15,850 nt of DNA, taken from positions 1 through 15,850 of the forward strand of contig JAGODU010000094.1 of assembly GCA_017998095.1 (NCBI GenBank), written 5' to 3'. The position numbers were made by a program, and so were the translations under genes. This document shows positions 1 to 7,849 of the stretch, piece by piece. The notes beneath the pieces were generated by a model. That model was not told the DNA's origin and ran no database searches. It worked only from the letters and a program-made list of their open reading frames with translations. Source of the stretch: Prolixibacteraceae bacterium (lineage in GTDB: Bacteria > Bacteroidota > Bacteroidia > Bacteroidales > Prolixibacteraceae). Position 1 is the stretch's first letter. Each line of letters opens with the position of its first letter.

Positions 1-272
1 AAATACATTGTCCTTGTTTCATTTCCGGTTAGAGATAATACTCTAAGATCGACCTTCACGAAACCTGCATCTGAACATACTGCTCCGATAGGACATCGCT
101 GGTCGCTAACATCGAGTATTTCCAAAAGCAAATCTTTACTTACTTCCTGCTGAACATTATATTTCAGCTTCACACTTCCGTTTGGAAATTGTTCTTCAAA
201 ATTATTTTGATTGTTACAAGATAAAATGAAGAAAATAATTACAATTCCCCCTAACAATTGTAATACCTTCAT
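1..272 (-). CDS. Lipoprotein, N-terminal part (runs off window edge)
   Basis: The frame opens at the ATG on the minus strand ending at 272 and stays open for 90 codons to the window edge, so only the N-terminus is present. The protein begins MKVLQLLGGIVIIFFILSC: a short basic start, a hydrophobic stretch and a lipobox with the acylated cysteine at residue 19, so it should be a lipoprotein anchored in a membrane and facing the periplasm or cell surface. Around residues 57-70 it reads DQRCPIGAVCSDAG. This resembles the RCP-x4-C-x-x-AG motif found in many uncharacterised Bacteroidota lipoproteins, where the two cysteines could form a disulphide. An exact TAnnTTTG box lies 29-36 bases upstream. 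It is on the same strand as the sdh operon but separated from it by a terminator. Function unknown. Confidence 0.75.
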   Translation of the reverse strand, partial: MKVLQLLGGIVIIFFILSCNNQNNFEEQFPNGSVKLKYNVQQEVSKDLLLEILDVSDQRCPIGAVCSDAGFVKVDLRVLSLTGNETRTMY

Positions 273-300
273 TGCTTAATCTATTTAAAATTCCCCAATA

Positions 301-308
301 CAAATGTA
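301..308 (-). promoter_or_regulatory. Bacteroidota -7 promoter box for the lipoprotein gene
   Basis: On the minus strand this reads TACATTTG, an exact match to the Bacteroidota -7 consensus TAnnTTTG. It lies about 29 bases before the lipoprotein start codon, which would give a leader of roughly 20 bases. I see no good TTG (-33) element at the expected distance, so the call rests on the -7 box and its position alone. Confidence 0.5.
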
Positions 309-344
309 GAAAATTAGATATATAAAAATCATGATATAAAGCAT

Positions 345-381
345 AAAAAAATCCACCTTCCCAATAAAGAGAAAGTGGATT
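345..381 (-). terminator. Rho-independent terminator of the sdh operon
   Basis: On the minus strand the sequence forms an 11-bp stem (arms 371-381 and 350-360, one G-T wobble) around a loop of about 10 bases, followed directly by a run of seven T. It starts about 23 bases after the sdhB stop codon, where an operon terminator is expected, and separates sdhCAB from the lipoprotein gene downstream. Confidence 0.85.
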
Positions 382-403
382 AAATATTCTTAAAAGTAAA
401 TTC

Positions 404-1165
404 TTACTCGGCTAATTTAGCTAGCAAATATTCCCTGTTTAAGCGGGCAATATGAGAAATACTGATTGATTTAGGACATTCAAGCTCGCAGGCACCGGTA
501 TTGGTACATCCCCCGAATCCAAGTTCATCCATTTTAGCAACCATGGCATTTGCTCTTCTTTTAGCTTCTACTTTTCCCTGTGGAAGTTTAGCCAATTGAG
601 ACACCTTAGCAGCAACGAACAACATTGCAGATGAGTTTTTGCAAGTAGCAACACATGCTCCGCATCCAATACAGGCAGCGGCATCCATTGCTTCTTCAGC
701 ATCATCATAGCTTATTGGAATTGCATTTCCATCGGGTACCCCTCCGGTATTAACAGAAACAAAGCCACCTGCCTGTTGTATTTTTTCAAAAGCAGTACGG
801 TCAACCATGAGGTCTTTAATTACAGGAAAAGCACCTGCTCTCCATGGTTCAATGGTAATTGTTTCTCCTTCATTGAATTTCCTCATGTGAAGCTGGCAAG
901 TAGTAACTTCCCTGTCCGGTCCGTGTGCACGTCCATTTACGTAAAGACTGCACATACCACAAATACCTTCACGACAATCGTGGTCAAAAGCAATTGGATC
1001 TTTACCTTCACGGATAAGTTTATCATTCAGAATATCGAGCATTTCAAGGAAAGAACTGCCCTGAGATATATTTTCAATCTCATAAGTTTCGAAGAATCCT
1101 TTTTCTTTAGGACTATTTTGCCTCCAAACCTTTACGTATATCTTTTTTAAAGTAATATCAGCCAT
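404..1165 (-). CDS. sdhB: Succinate dehydrogenase/fumarate reductase iron-sulfur subunit
   Basis: This is the electron-transfer subunit of complex II. It carries electrons between the flavin of SdhA and the quinone site of SdhC at the inner face of the cytoplasmic membrane. Residues about 5-110 form the ferredoxin-like domain, with the [2Fe-2S] ligands C64, C69 and C72 (CREGICGMC) and C90. The C-terminal domain carries the cysteines of the [4Fe-4S] and [3Fe-4S] clusters: C165, C168, C171 and C175 ([11 protein letters not shown]), then C220, C226 and C230. All eleven expected cysteines are present and the length (253 residues) is usual for the type B family. The start lies four bases after the sdhA stop, so the genes are tightly coupled. 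Sequence alone does not show whether the complex runs mainly as a succinate dehydrogenase or as a fumarate reductase (frdB). Confidence 0.97.
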   Translation of the reverse strand: MADITLKKIYVKVWRQNSPKEKGFFETYEIENISQGSSFLEMLDILNDKLIREGKDPIAFDHDCREGICGMCSLYVNGRAHGPDREVTTCQLHMRKFNEGETITIEPWRAGAFPVIKDLMVDRTAFEKIQQAGGFVSVNTGGVPDGNAIPISYDDAEEAMDAAACIGCGACVATCKNSSAMLFVAAKVSQLAKLPQGKVEAKRRANAMVAKMDELGFGGCTNTGACELECPKSISISHIARLNREYLLAKLAE

Positions 1166-1169
1166 GGTA

Positions 1170-3110
1170 TTATTTATAACTTCTCTGACTTAATTTAATG
1201 TTCTCGTACACAAGATCTTCCTTGTTCAAAACAGGTGTTTTATCATCACCCTGATATTCCCAGCATGAAACGTATGCAAAGTTTGCATCATCGCGTTTTG
1301 CTTCACCTTCTTCGGTAACAGATTCTTCACGGAAATGTCCTCCGCAAGATTCATTTCGGTCGAGAGCATCCTGAGCCATAAGCATACCCATTTCAATAGC
1401 ATCAGCAACACGGCCTGCCTTTTCAAGTTCCGGGTTTACATTATTCATTTCTCCGGGAATTCTTACATTGCTCCAGAACTCTTTCTTAAGTTCCTTCATC
1501 ATTTCAATAGCCTTCTTGAGACCTTCAGCATTACGGCTCATACCAACATAATCCCACATGATATGTCCAAGCTTTTTATGGAAATGATCAACAGGTTCTG
1601 TTCCCTTAATATTGAAAAGTTTTTCCAGACGGCCTTTAACTGCTTTTTCAGCTTCGACAAATTCAGGTGAGTTAACATCAATCTTTGGAACCATAATTTC
1701 ATTGGCAAGATAATCACCAATAGTATATGGAAGAACGAAATAGCCATCAGCTAAACCCTGCATAAGAGCAGAAGCTCCAAGACGGTTTGCACCATGGTCG
1801 CTAAAGTTAGCTTCACCAAGAGCATAAAGACCCGGAATATTAGTCATGAGATTATAATCAACCCAAAGACCACCCATTGAATAGTGAATAGCCGGATAAA
1901 TCATCATTGGCTCTTCGTATGGATTAGAATCAGTTATCTTTTCATACATCTGGAAAAGGTTTCCATAACGGGCTTCAATAACATTTTTCCCCAATCTTTC
2001 AATTGCATATTTAAAATCAAGATAAACAGCAAGTCCTGTGTTATTTACACCATAGCCGGCATCACAACGTTCTTTTGCAGCTCTTGAAGCAACATCACGG
2101 GGAACAAGGTTTCCGTAACTAGGATAACGACGCTCGAGATAGAAATCACGGTCTTCGTCTTTAATATCATTTGGTCTGATTTCACCTTTCTGCAAGCGTA
2201 CTGCATCTTCTTTTTTCTTAGGAACCCAAACTCTTCCGTCGTTACGTAAAGATTCAGACATAAGAGTCAGCTTAGATTGCTGGTCACCGTGAACAGGAAT
2301 ACAAGTAGGGTGAATCTGTACAAAGCAAGGATTTCCAAACCAGGCACCTTTTTTATAGCACTGCCATGCAGCTGAGCCGTTACATCCCATTGCGTTAGTA
2401 GAAAGGAAAAACACATTTCCATAACCACCTGTTGCAATAACGACAGCATGAGCACCAAAACGTTTAATCTGGCCGGTTACCATATCACGTACGATAACAC
2501 CGCGAGCTTTACCTTCTTTAATTACAACGTCAAGCATTTCATGACGAGTGTACATCTTAACTGCACCCTTTGCAATCTGCCTGTTGAGTGTACTATATGC
2601 ACCAAGTAACAATTGTTGCCCGGTTTGACCACGTGCATAGAATGTACGGCTTACAAGAACACCTCCGAAAGAGCGGTTTGAAAGAGTACCTCCATATTCA
2701 CGAGCAAAAGGAACACCCTGTGCAACGCATTGATCAATAATCAATGGTGAAACTTCTGCAAGACGATGCACATTTGCTTCACGGGCACGATAATCACCTC
2801 CCTTAATTGTATCATAGAATAAACGATAAACAGAATCATTATCGTTCTGATAATTCTTTGCAGCATTGATACCACCCTGAGCTGCTATAGAGTGAGCTCT
2901 GCGGGGACTATCCTGATAACAGAATGCATGAACATTATAACCAAGTTCAGCCAGAGATGCAGCAGCAGATGCACCTGCAAGACCTGTACCTACAACTATA
3001 ACGTCAAGCTTACGCTTATTGGCAGGGCTAACTACTTTAATGTTGGCTTTATGCTTTGACCATTTTTCGGCCAATGGACCTGCCGGTATTTTATTATCTA
3101 TATTAATCAT
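1170..3110 (-). CDS. sdhA: Succinate dehydrogenase/fumarate reductase flavoprotein subunit
   Basis: Catalytic subunit of complex II, which interconverts succinate and fumarate using covalently bound FAD. The N-terminal Rossmann motif GTGLAG is at residues 41-46. The covalent FAD histidine is probably H73 in [11 protein letters not shown]. The substrate-binding region includes [10 protein letters not shown] followed by [11 protein letters not shown], and the FAD-binding C-terminal segment [14 protein letters not shown] is intact. Near the C-terminus SCGGHFREE is another family signature. At 646 residues the length fits the Bacteroidota/epsilon-proteobacterial type B group. It sits between sdhC (17-bp gap) and sdhB (4-bp gap). 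No frameshift or missing catalytic motif is visible. The same architecture serves menaquinol:fumarate reductase (frdA) in anaerobic Bacteroides, so the physiological direction is open. Confidence 0.97.
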   Translation of the reverse strand: MINIDNKIPAGPLAEKWSKHKANIKVVSPANKRKLDVIVVGTGLAGASAAASLAELGYNVHAFCYQDSPRRAHSIAAQGGINAAKNYQNDNDSVYRLFYDTIKGGDYRAREANVHRLAEVSPLIIDQCVAQGVPFAREYGGTLSNRSFGGVLVSRTFYARGQTGQQLLLGAYSTLNRQIAKGAVKMYTRHEMLDVVIKEGKARGVIVRDMVTGQIKRFGAHAVVIATGGYGNVFFLSTNAMGCNGSAAWQCYKKGAWFGNPCFVQIHPTCIPVHGDQQSKLTLMSESLRNDGRVWVPKKKEDAVRLQKGEIRPNDIKDEDRDFYLERRYPSYGNLVPRDVASRAAKERCDAGYGVNNTGLAVYLDFKYAIERLGKNVIEARYGNLFQMYEKITDSNPYEEPMMIYPAIHYSMGGLWVDYNLMTNIPGLYALGEANFSDHGANRLGASALMQGLADGYFVLPYTIGDYLANEIMVPKIDVNSPEFVEAEKAVKGRLEKLFNIKGTEPVDHFHKKLGHIMWDYVGMSRNAEGLKKAIEMMKELKKEFWSNVRIPGEMNNVNPELEKAGRVADAIEMGMLMAQDALDRNESCGGHFREESVTEEGEAKRDDANFAYVSCWEYQGDDKTPVLNKEDLVYENIKLSQRSYK

Positions 3111-3127
3111 AGTACTTGTTTTTCAGA

Positions 3128-3829
3128 TTAGAATTTAATCATGAAATAAATAGGAATGATACTAAATCCTACAGCGAATATTACTCCAATTGCATTTGCC
3201 AGGAAATAAAAGCGCTTTCTCCAGATATCATTATTCAAACCAATAGTTTGGAATGCTGACCAGAAACCATGAGAAAGGTGTAACCCTAAGAGACATCCTC
3301 CAATAATATAAATGAAGCAATAGAGGTTGCTGGCTTTAAATAATTCAGAAACCAATGCGTAGGCATTTTCCATATTAACCATTGCACCACCCTGTTCAAC
3401 TGAAATTTCTTCAAGTAAAGGATGACCTGCAAATTTCATTTTCCACCAGAAATTAAAAAGATGGATTCCAAGAAATACAAATACCAATCCTCCAAGGATC
3501 AGCATGTTGCGCGAAGCCCATTCACTATTGATCCCCTGCTTTGTTTTGTTGTACTTTACAGGTCGAGCCTGCATGTTCTTTAAAGTAATAATCAGCGACC
3601 AGATGATGTGGATAAGAAAACCTAGTGCAAGAACAGGTTCCATTATCTTAATCAATGGGTTGGTCGCCATAAAATTGGCTCCAATATTGTACAACCTGCC
3701 ACTGTCATCAAATATTAACAAGAGATTTATGGAAAGATGTACAAAAATGAACATTACTAAGAAAAGACCTGTAATACTCATTAAAAACTTGCGGCCAATA
3801 GAAGCGTTTAGAAAACTTCCTTTGCTCAT
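3128..3829 (-). CDS. sdhC: Succinate dehydrogenase/fumarate reductase cytochrome b subunit
   Basis: This is the membrane anchor of complex II and exchanges electrons with menaquinone. It has 233 residues and about five hydrophobic segments (roughly 16-38, 62-84, 108-128, 165-188 and 206-230), matching the single-polypeptide, di-haem anchor of type B enzymes. Candidate haem-ligating histidines lie in the membrane segments: H31 (FVHLS), H74 (FLIHII), H123 (LGIHLF) and H187 (LSHGFWSAFQ), with H184 as an alternative. It is the first gene of the operon, 17 bp ahead of sdhA, with a promoter about 55-85 bases upstream. The absence of a separate sdhD gene is normal for this type. Aligned by eye, the glutamate two residues before the last haem histidine in Wolinella fumarate reductase is replaced here by L185. 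Confidence 0.93.
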   Translation of the reverse strand: MSKGSFLNASIGRKFLMSITGLFLVMFIFVHLSINLLLIFDDSGRLYNIGANFMATNPLIKIMEPVLALGFLIHIIWSLIITLKNMQARPVKYNKTKQGINSEWASRNMLILGGLVFVFLGIHLFNFWWKMKFAGHPLLEEISVEQGGAMVNMENAYALVSELFKASNLYCFIYIIGGCLLGLHLSHGFWSAFQTIGLNNDIWRKRFYFLANAIGVIFAVGFSIIPIYFMIKF

Positions 3830-3882
3830 AGAATTCTAATTTAAAGTTATTTAATATTAAATTGTTTTAAAAAAAAGAACTA

Positions 3883-3913
3883 CAAAAGTAGATTGAAACT
3901 ATTTGTAACGCAA
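3883..3913 (-). promoter_or_regulatory. Promoter of the sdhCAB operon
   Basis: On the minus strand an exact -7 box TACTTTTG (3883-3890) is preceded by a TTG (3911-3913) with a 20-base spacer. This matches the Bacteroidota promoter pattern TTG-N(about 19-21)-TAnnTTTG. Transcription would start near 3876, giving a leader of about 45 bases before the sdhC start codon. No operator is obvious. Confidence 0.65.
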
Positions 3914-4028
3914 TTTTTTAAGCCTTAAAAATTTCTATTTATAATTATTCTGAATAAATATATGAAATAACAATATATTTAATCTCATAATCCTGTATAT
4001 GTGATACTTATATTGCGAGTTAATGTTA

Positions 4029-4047
4029 AATTGATGTTATATCAATT
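4029..4047. promoter_or_regulatory. Inverted repeat upstream of glmM, possible operator
   Basis: AATTGAT and ATCAATT form a perfect 7-bp inverted repeat with a 5-base spacer. It lies in the divergent sdhC/glmM intergenic region, about 27 bases upstream of the glmM -7 box. The size and placement would suit a dimeric regulator, but the region is AT-rich and such repeats can arise by chance. Confidence 0.25.
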
Positions 4048-4073
4048 CAGGTATATAAATCACAGATAAATTA

Positions 4074-4081
4074 TATTTTTG
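4074..4081 (+). promoter_or_regulatory. -7 promoter box of the phosphohexomutase gene
   Basis: TATTTTTG is an exact match to TAnnTTTG, 17 bases before the start codon. If it is used, the transcript would have a leader of only about 10 bases. No convincing TTG is found 19-21 bases upstream. Confidence 0.45.
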
Positions 4082-4098
4082 AAAAAAATTACAAAACT

Positions 4099-5487
4099 AT
4101 GACTCTTATAAAATCAATTTCCGGAATCCGCGGAACTATTGGAGGCCAACCGGGAGAAGGCCTTACTCCAATAGACACTGTTAAGTTTACGTCTGCCTAT
4201 GCTGCTTTCATCCAAAAGACTTCAGGAAAACAAAACGTAAAGATTGTTGTGGGAAGGGATGCAAGAATATCGGGAGAGATGGTCTCTTCTCTTGTAGTAT
4301 CTACATTAATTGCAATGGGCTGCGATGTAGTGAACATAGGTATGGCTTCAACACCAACTACTGAAATAGCAGTACCCTTTGAAAAAGCCAATGGAGGTAT
4401 TATCCTTACTGCAAGTCACAATCCAAAACAATGGAATGCATTGAAGCTTTTAAATGAAAAAGGCGAGTTCCTGAATGACATACAGGGTAAAGAAATTCTA
4501 AGCATTGCCGAAAAAGAAGATTTCAAATATGCCGATATTGATTTATTAGGCAAGATTGAAAACAAAGATTATACTGATATTCATATTGATCAGGTCCTTG
4601 GATTGAAACTTGTAAATGTAAATCAAATTAAAAAATCTAAAATAAAAGTTGCTGTTGATGCTGTAAATTCAGTAGGAGGAATTATTGTTCCAAAGCTCCT
4701 AAAAGCACTTGGTGTTGAAGAGATAATTGAAATAAACTGTGAACCAACAGGACATTTTGCTCATACACCTGAACCAATAACTGAAAATCTTATTGATGTA
4801 TCAAAGATAGTAAGGGAAAGCAACGTTGATGTATGTTTTGTTGTAGATCCTGATGTTGACAGGCTTGTAATACTCAATGAAGACGGTTCAATGTTTAATG
4901 AAGAGTATACATTAGTTGCTGTTTCAGATTATGTACTATCAAAAACTCCGGGTAATACAGTATCAAACTTATCATCGACAAGAGCCTTGAGGGATATAAC
5001 TAAAAAATATGGAATGGAATATAAAGCTGCTGCTGTAGGGGAAGTAAATGTAGTTGAGAAGATGAAATCTATAAATGCAATTATAGGAGGCGAAGGAAAC
5101 GGAGGAGTAATTTATCCTGAATCACATTACGGCAGGGATTCTATGGTAGGTATTGCATTATTTCTTTCTCTATTAACTGAGAAAAAATTAAAATGCTCTG
5201 AATTAAGGGCTACTTATCCCGATTATTTTATGTCGAAAAATAAGATTGAGCTGACACCTGAAGTAGATGTTGACCTTATCCTTTCAAAGATAAAAGACAA
5301 ATATTCTCAAGAAGAAATTAATGATATTGATGGTGTGAAAATTGATTTCAAAGACAGCTGGGTTCACCTTAGAAAATCAAATACTGAGCCAATAATCAGA
5401 ATATACTCGGAAGGTAAAAGCCCTGAAGTAGCTAATGAATTAGCTAAAAAAATAATTCAAAACATAGAAGATGAAATAAATAAATAA
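4099..5487 (+). CDS. glmM: Phosphoglucosamine mutase (alpha-D-phosphohexomutase family)
   Basis: Probably converts glucosamine-6-phosphate to glucosamine-1-phosphate, the step before UDP-GlcNAc for peptidoglycan and lipopolysaccharide, in the cytoplasm. All four family signatures are present. The phosphoserine loop is TASHNP with S106. The metal-binding loop is DPDVDR (D250, D252, D254). The sugar-binding loop is GEGNGG (331-336). The C-terminal phosphate-binding motif is RKSNTEPIIRI (425-435). An N-terminal SISGIRGTIG segment is also typical. At 462 residues it is slightly longer than the E. coli enzyme (about 445), as I recall is usual in Bacteroidota. It is transcribed alone and divergently from sdhCAB. 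Phosphomannomutase (manB-type) shares the motifs, so substrate specificity is an inference; the family assignment is near certain. Confidence 0.85.
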   Translation: MTLIKSISGIRGTIGGQPGEGLTPIDTVKFTSAYAAFIQKTSGKQNVKIVVGRDARISGEMVSSLVVSTLIAMGCDVVNIGMASTPTTEIAVPFEKANGGIILTASHNPKQWNALKLLNEKGEFLNDIQGKEILSIAEKEDFKYADIDLLGKIENKDYTDIHIDQVLGLKLVNVNQIKKSKIKVAVDAVNSVGGIIVPKLLKALGVEEIIEINCEPTGHFAHTPEPITENLIDVSKIVRESNVDVCFVVDPDVDRLVILNEDGSMFNEEYTLVAVSDYVLSKTPGNTVSNLSSTRALRDITKKYGMEYKAAAVGEVNVVEKMKSINAIIGGEGNGGVIYPESHYGRDSMVGIALFLSLLTEKKLKCSELRATYPDYFMSKNKIELTPEVDVDLILSKIKDKYSQEEINDIDGVKIDFKDSWVHLRKSNTEPIIRIYSEGKSPEVANELAKKIIQNIEDEINK

Positions 5488-5531
5488 TTAATATTTATTG
5501 ATAAATGTATTCCCAATACAAACTAAATTTT

Positions 5532-5539
5532 TATATTTG
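5532..5539 (+). promoter_or_regulatory. -7 promoter box of the small outer-membrane protein gene
   Basis: TATATTTG matches TAnnTTTG exactly and lies about 53 bases before the start codon, implying a leader of about 45 bases. A TTG is present only farther upstream (5498-5500) than the usual spacing, so the -33 element is weak or absent. Confidence 0.45.
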
Positions 5540-5592
5540 TAGAAAGAAAAACCAAAATAAACATAACACGTAACCCTAAAATCTTTAAAAAA

Positions 5593-6060
5593 ATGAAAAA
5601 ATTAATTTTACTATTTGCAGTGTTAGTACTTGCATTTACAGCAAGTGCTCAGGAAGTACAATTCGCGAAAGGCGATAAAGTTTTTAACATTGGAGTTGGT
5701 TTGGATTCATATAGAATTCCTGTATCCGTATCCGGTGAGTTTGGTATTGTTGATGGAATTCTTGAAAAAGGATCAATCGGTGTTGGTGCTTATGCGGGAG
5801 CAGGTTTTACATGGTGGTCATATTATTCAAATCATCTTTATTTCTTTGGCGGTGCAAGAGGAGCTTTCCACTACACATTCATTGACAAACTTGACACTTA
5901 TGCAGGTATCAGCCTGGGTATTTCAAGTTACTATTCATCATGGCTTTCAGGTGGCGGTTTCCTTGGTGCTCGTTATTATATGAGTCCCAAAATGGCAATC
6001 TTCGGTGAAGTAGGTTATGGTCTTGGCCTTGCAACTGTTGGTGTTGCTTTCAAATTGTAG
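5593..6060 (+). CDS. Small secreted protein, probable outer-membrane beta-barrel
   Basis: The N-terminus is a classical Sec signal peptide (MKKLILLFAVLVLAFTASAQ) with likely cleavage around residues 19-20. The mature part, about 135 residues, alternates short amphipathic stretches rich in glycine and aromatic residues: VFNIGVGLDSY, GSIGVGAYAGAGFTWW, HLYFFGGARGAFHYTF, TYAGISLGISSYYSSW and FGEVGYGLGLATVGVAFKL. That pattern is what one expects of a small eight-strand outer-membrane barrel. There are no cysteines and no catalytic motif I recognise. It has its own promoter-like box and a strong terminator, so it is probably monocistronic. The specific role (small porin, adhesin or structural protein) cannot be told from sequence. 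Confidence 0.75.
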   Translation: MKKLILLFAVLVLAFTASAQEVQFAKGDKVFNIGVGLDSYRIPVSVSGEFGIVDGILEKGSIGVGAYAGAGFTWWSYYSNHLYFFGGARGAFHYTFIDKLDTYAGISLGISSYYSSWLSGGGFLGARYYMSPKMAIFGEVGYGLGLATVGVAFKL

Positions 6061-6084
6061 AAAGAATTATTTTGCAATATCTGA

Positions 6085-6118
6085 AAAGAGGATCGAAATT
6101 TTTCGCTCCTCTTTTTTT
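6085..6118 (+). terminator. Rho-independent terminator after the small barrel protein
   Basis: An 8-bp stem (6085-6092 with 6107-6114) continues after one mismatch into five further pairs (6094-6098 with 6101-6105; the innermost would open to leave a workable loop), and the right arm runs into a T-tract. It begins 25 bases after the stop codon. Confidence 0.85.
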
Positions 6119-6240
6119 ATATACCCAATCACAATACATACCCTTTTTATAAATATCCAAAAGAAATGATAATGAAATTATTATGATTGAAAAACAATTT
6201 ATAACTTTCCGTAATAATTAACTCATTTAATTTTACTACA

Positions 6241-7731
6241 ATGAAAAAATTATTCCTTTTGATTACTCTTTGCATTTTAGTCTTTTTTTCTTCAGCAAAC
6301 AATTATCAAAAACCAAGGGAAATATTCAATAATAATTCTTCTGAGTTAAAGGCCAATACTTTCTTTAAAAATAGGTATATCAACGATAATAAATCAGCTG
6401 AAAACCCATATAAACTTGATAGCATTATATATAAAGATGGAACTAAAGAGGTTTTTAACTATGACGAATCGGGAAATACTACCAAATATTATTATTACGA
6501 AAAATCATTAAATCAAGATACTCAATTAAAAGAATTAGTTGAATTTGATTATGAAGATGACAATGTTGTCCTTTTCAAATTTAGTGCTCTTGATGAAGAT
6601 AACCAATTAATGGTTCTAGAGCAATCAGAAAAAATTTATGATTCAGATGGAAGGCAAACTACAGAAATATATTGGACAATGGGAGAAAAAGAACTGGAAC
6701 CTTTTTCCTTTAACTTCTCAACACACTCAGTTGATTCATCAGCAATGAGTAGTTACTTCTGGAATCTTGATTCTAAAAACTGGGAATTAAGTAACTATGA
6801 AATATCTTACTACGATTTACAAGGCAGAATTAAACAACTTGATGCTTATAGGAAAGAAATTGGTATTGGAGTGTTGGAATTGAGAAATCGCATTTTATAT
6901 TACTATGATTCCAAAGGCAGGCAAACCAGTCATGAATTTCTTTCAGCTCCCTTCATCAATGGTATTTGGGAAAGAGAAATGGCTTTTTCCTATGAATTTG
7001 ACACTAATGATCGAGTAAAGAATTCAATATATTACAGAAAGAAAAGAGGACTAATGGAAACATGGTTTAAAGAAATTTTTTATTATAACAATGAAGGCCT
7101 AACTGAGATAATTGACTGTTTTAGCGGGACAGACTCAATTAACAATTCTTTGGAATATAAAATTGAATATCAATATGAAAATAATTCTTTATCCGGCCAG
7201 TTTGAATCATTATTTGATAAAGAAGCAGGTGAACTGAAACCATATTGCAAATATGAATTTAAACATGACAAAACTGTAGATACAACCGATTTGATTTTAC
7301 CATACCTTGAAGGTCCGGATTATTATTACGAAAGAAATAGCCTCTTTAACGGTGATTATTTCAAGGAAAGTGTTTTAAAAAGCTTTATTAAATATGAGAA
7401 CGATACTCTTTCCGGACAACTAGTTAAGAAATATGAAGCTAGCTATTTTTATTCCCGCTTAAAACCTGATAATACATCATCAACTGAATTAAGTGATAAA
7501 AGCTTTAAATGTTCTCCAAATCCTTTTACAGAAAATATTTCTGTTAACCTGTCTGAAAAATCTGACTACATGATTACTATATATGATTTAACAGGAAAAA
7601 TTAAATATAAAGACCATATATCAGGAAGTAACATAAATATAAATCCGGAAATAAGTGAAAAAGGTATTTATATTTTAGAATTAAGATCAGGTAAAGGGAA
7701 AATATATCGTTCAAAAATCATCAGGAAATAG
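6241..7731 (+). CDS. Secreted T9SS-sorted protein with YD-repeat-like body
   Basis: A Sec signal peptide (MKKLFLLITLCILVFFSSA) is followed by about 390 residues of loosely repeated tyrosine-rich units, roughly 25-45 residues apart. Examples are FNYDESGNTTKYYYY, KIYDSDGRQT, ISYYDLQGRIK, LYYYDSKGRQT, FSYEFDTNDRVK and IFYYNNEGLTE. These resemble YD/RHS-type beta-strand repeats. Residues about 418-496 look like a T9SS type A sorting domain: CSPNPFTENISVNLS, then TIYDLTGKI and KGIYILELRSGKGKIYRSKIIRK. The protein should therefore cross the outer membrane by T9SS and be released or anchored at the surface. No enzyme motif is visible. It lies between a terminator and the gdh promoter region, so it is probably a single-gene unit. 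Its ligand or role is unknown. Confidence 0.8.
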   Translation: MKKLFLLITLCILVFFSSANNYQKPREIFNNNSSELKANTFFKNRYINDNKSAENPYKLDSIIYKDGTKEVFNYDESGNTTKYYYYEKSLNQDTQLKELVEFDYEDDNVVLFKFSALDEDNQLMVLEQSEKIYDSDGRQTTEIYWTMGEKELEPFSFNFSTHSVDSSAMSSYFWNLDSKNWELSNYEISYYDLQGRIKQLDAYRKEIGIGVLELRNRILYYYDSKGRQTSHEFLSAPFINGIWEREMAFSYEFDTNDRVKNSIYYRKKRGLMETWFKEIFYYNNEGLTEIIDCFSGTDSINNSLEYKIEYQYENNSLSGQFESLFDKEAGELKPYCKYEFKHDKTVDTTDLILPYLEGPDYYYERNSLFNGDYFKESVLKSFIKYENDTLSGQLVKKYEASYFYSRLKPDNTSSTELSDKSFKCSPNPFTENISVNLSEKSDYMITIYDLTGKIKYKDHISGSNININPEISEKGIYILELRSGKGKIYRSKIIRK

Positions 7732-7783
7732 TAATAATCTCAAAACCTGATAAAATAAAGGGTTTTTATCAAAGAATATTTTG

Positions 7784-7790
7784 TATTTTG
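7784..7790 (+). promoter_or_regulatory. Possible -7 element(s) of gdhA
   Basis: Two back-to-back TATTTTG heptamers lie at 7777-7783 and 7784-7790, about 60-70 bases upstream of the gdhA start. Each is one base short of the TAnnTTTG consensus and no clear TTG lies at the right distance. This is a weak call. If the second is used, the transcript would begin just before the hairpin at 7802-7820. Confidence 0.3.
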
Positions 7791-7801
7791 AAAAAATTAT
7801 A

Positions 7802-7820
7802 AATCCCTTCTTAGGGGATT
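7802..7820 (+). promoter_or_regulatory. Hairpin in the gdhA leader
   Basis: AATCCC and GGGATT form a 6-bp perfect stem with a 7-base loop, 29 bases before the gdhA start. It stands out for its G/C pairs in an AT-rich stretch. No T-tract follows, so it is not a convincing terminator for the upstream gene; it may be a leader structure. Confidence 0.35.
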
Positions 7821-7849
7821 ATTCTATTCAATAACTTAAATATTCAGTC

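Noticed and set aside
776..1150. Long open frame on the plus strand opposite sdhB
   Set aside because: It is the antisense shadow of a well-conserved iron-sulfur subunit whose motifs are all in the minus-strand frame.
5493..5506. Inverted repeat ATTTAT-TG-ATAAAT after glmM, as a terminator
   Set aside because: Pure A/T stem, two-base loop and no T-tract; expected by chance in this composition.
5630..5983. A 117-codon open frame inside the small barrel protein gene
   Set aside because: It lies in another frame of a gene that has a signal peptide, promoter box and terminator; its own product shows no plausible features.
7748..7771. Perfect 8-bp inverted repeat (TGATAAAA/TTTTATCA) after the YD-repeat protein, as a terminator
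   Set aside because: The stem is almost all A/T and no T-tract follows the right arm, so it is unlikely to stop transcription.
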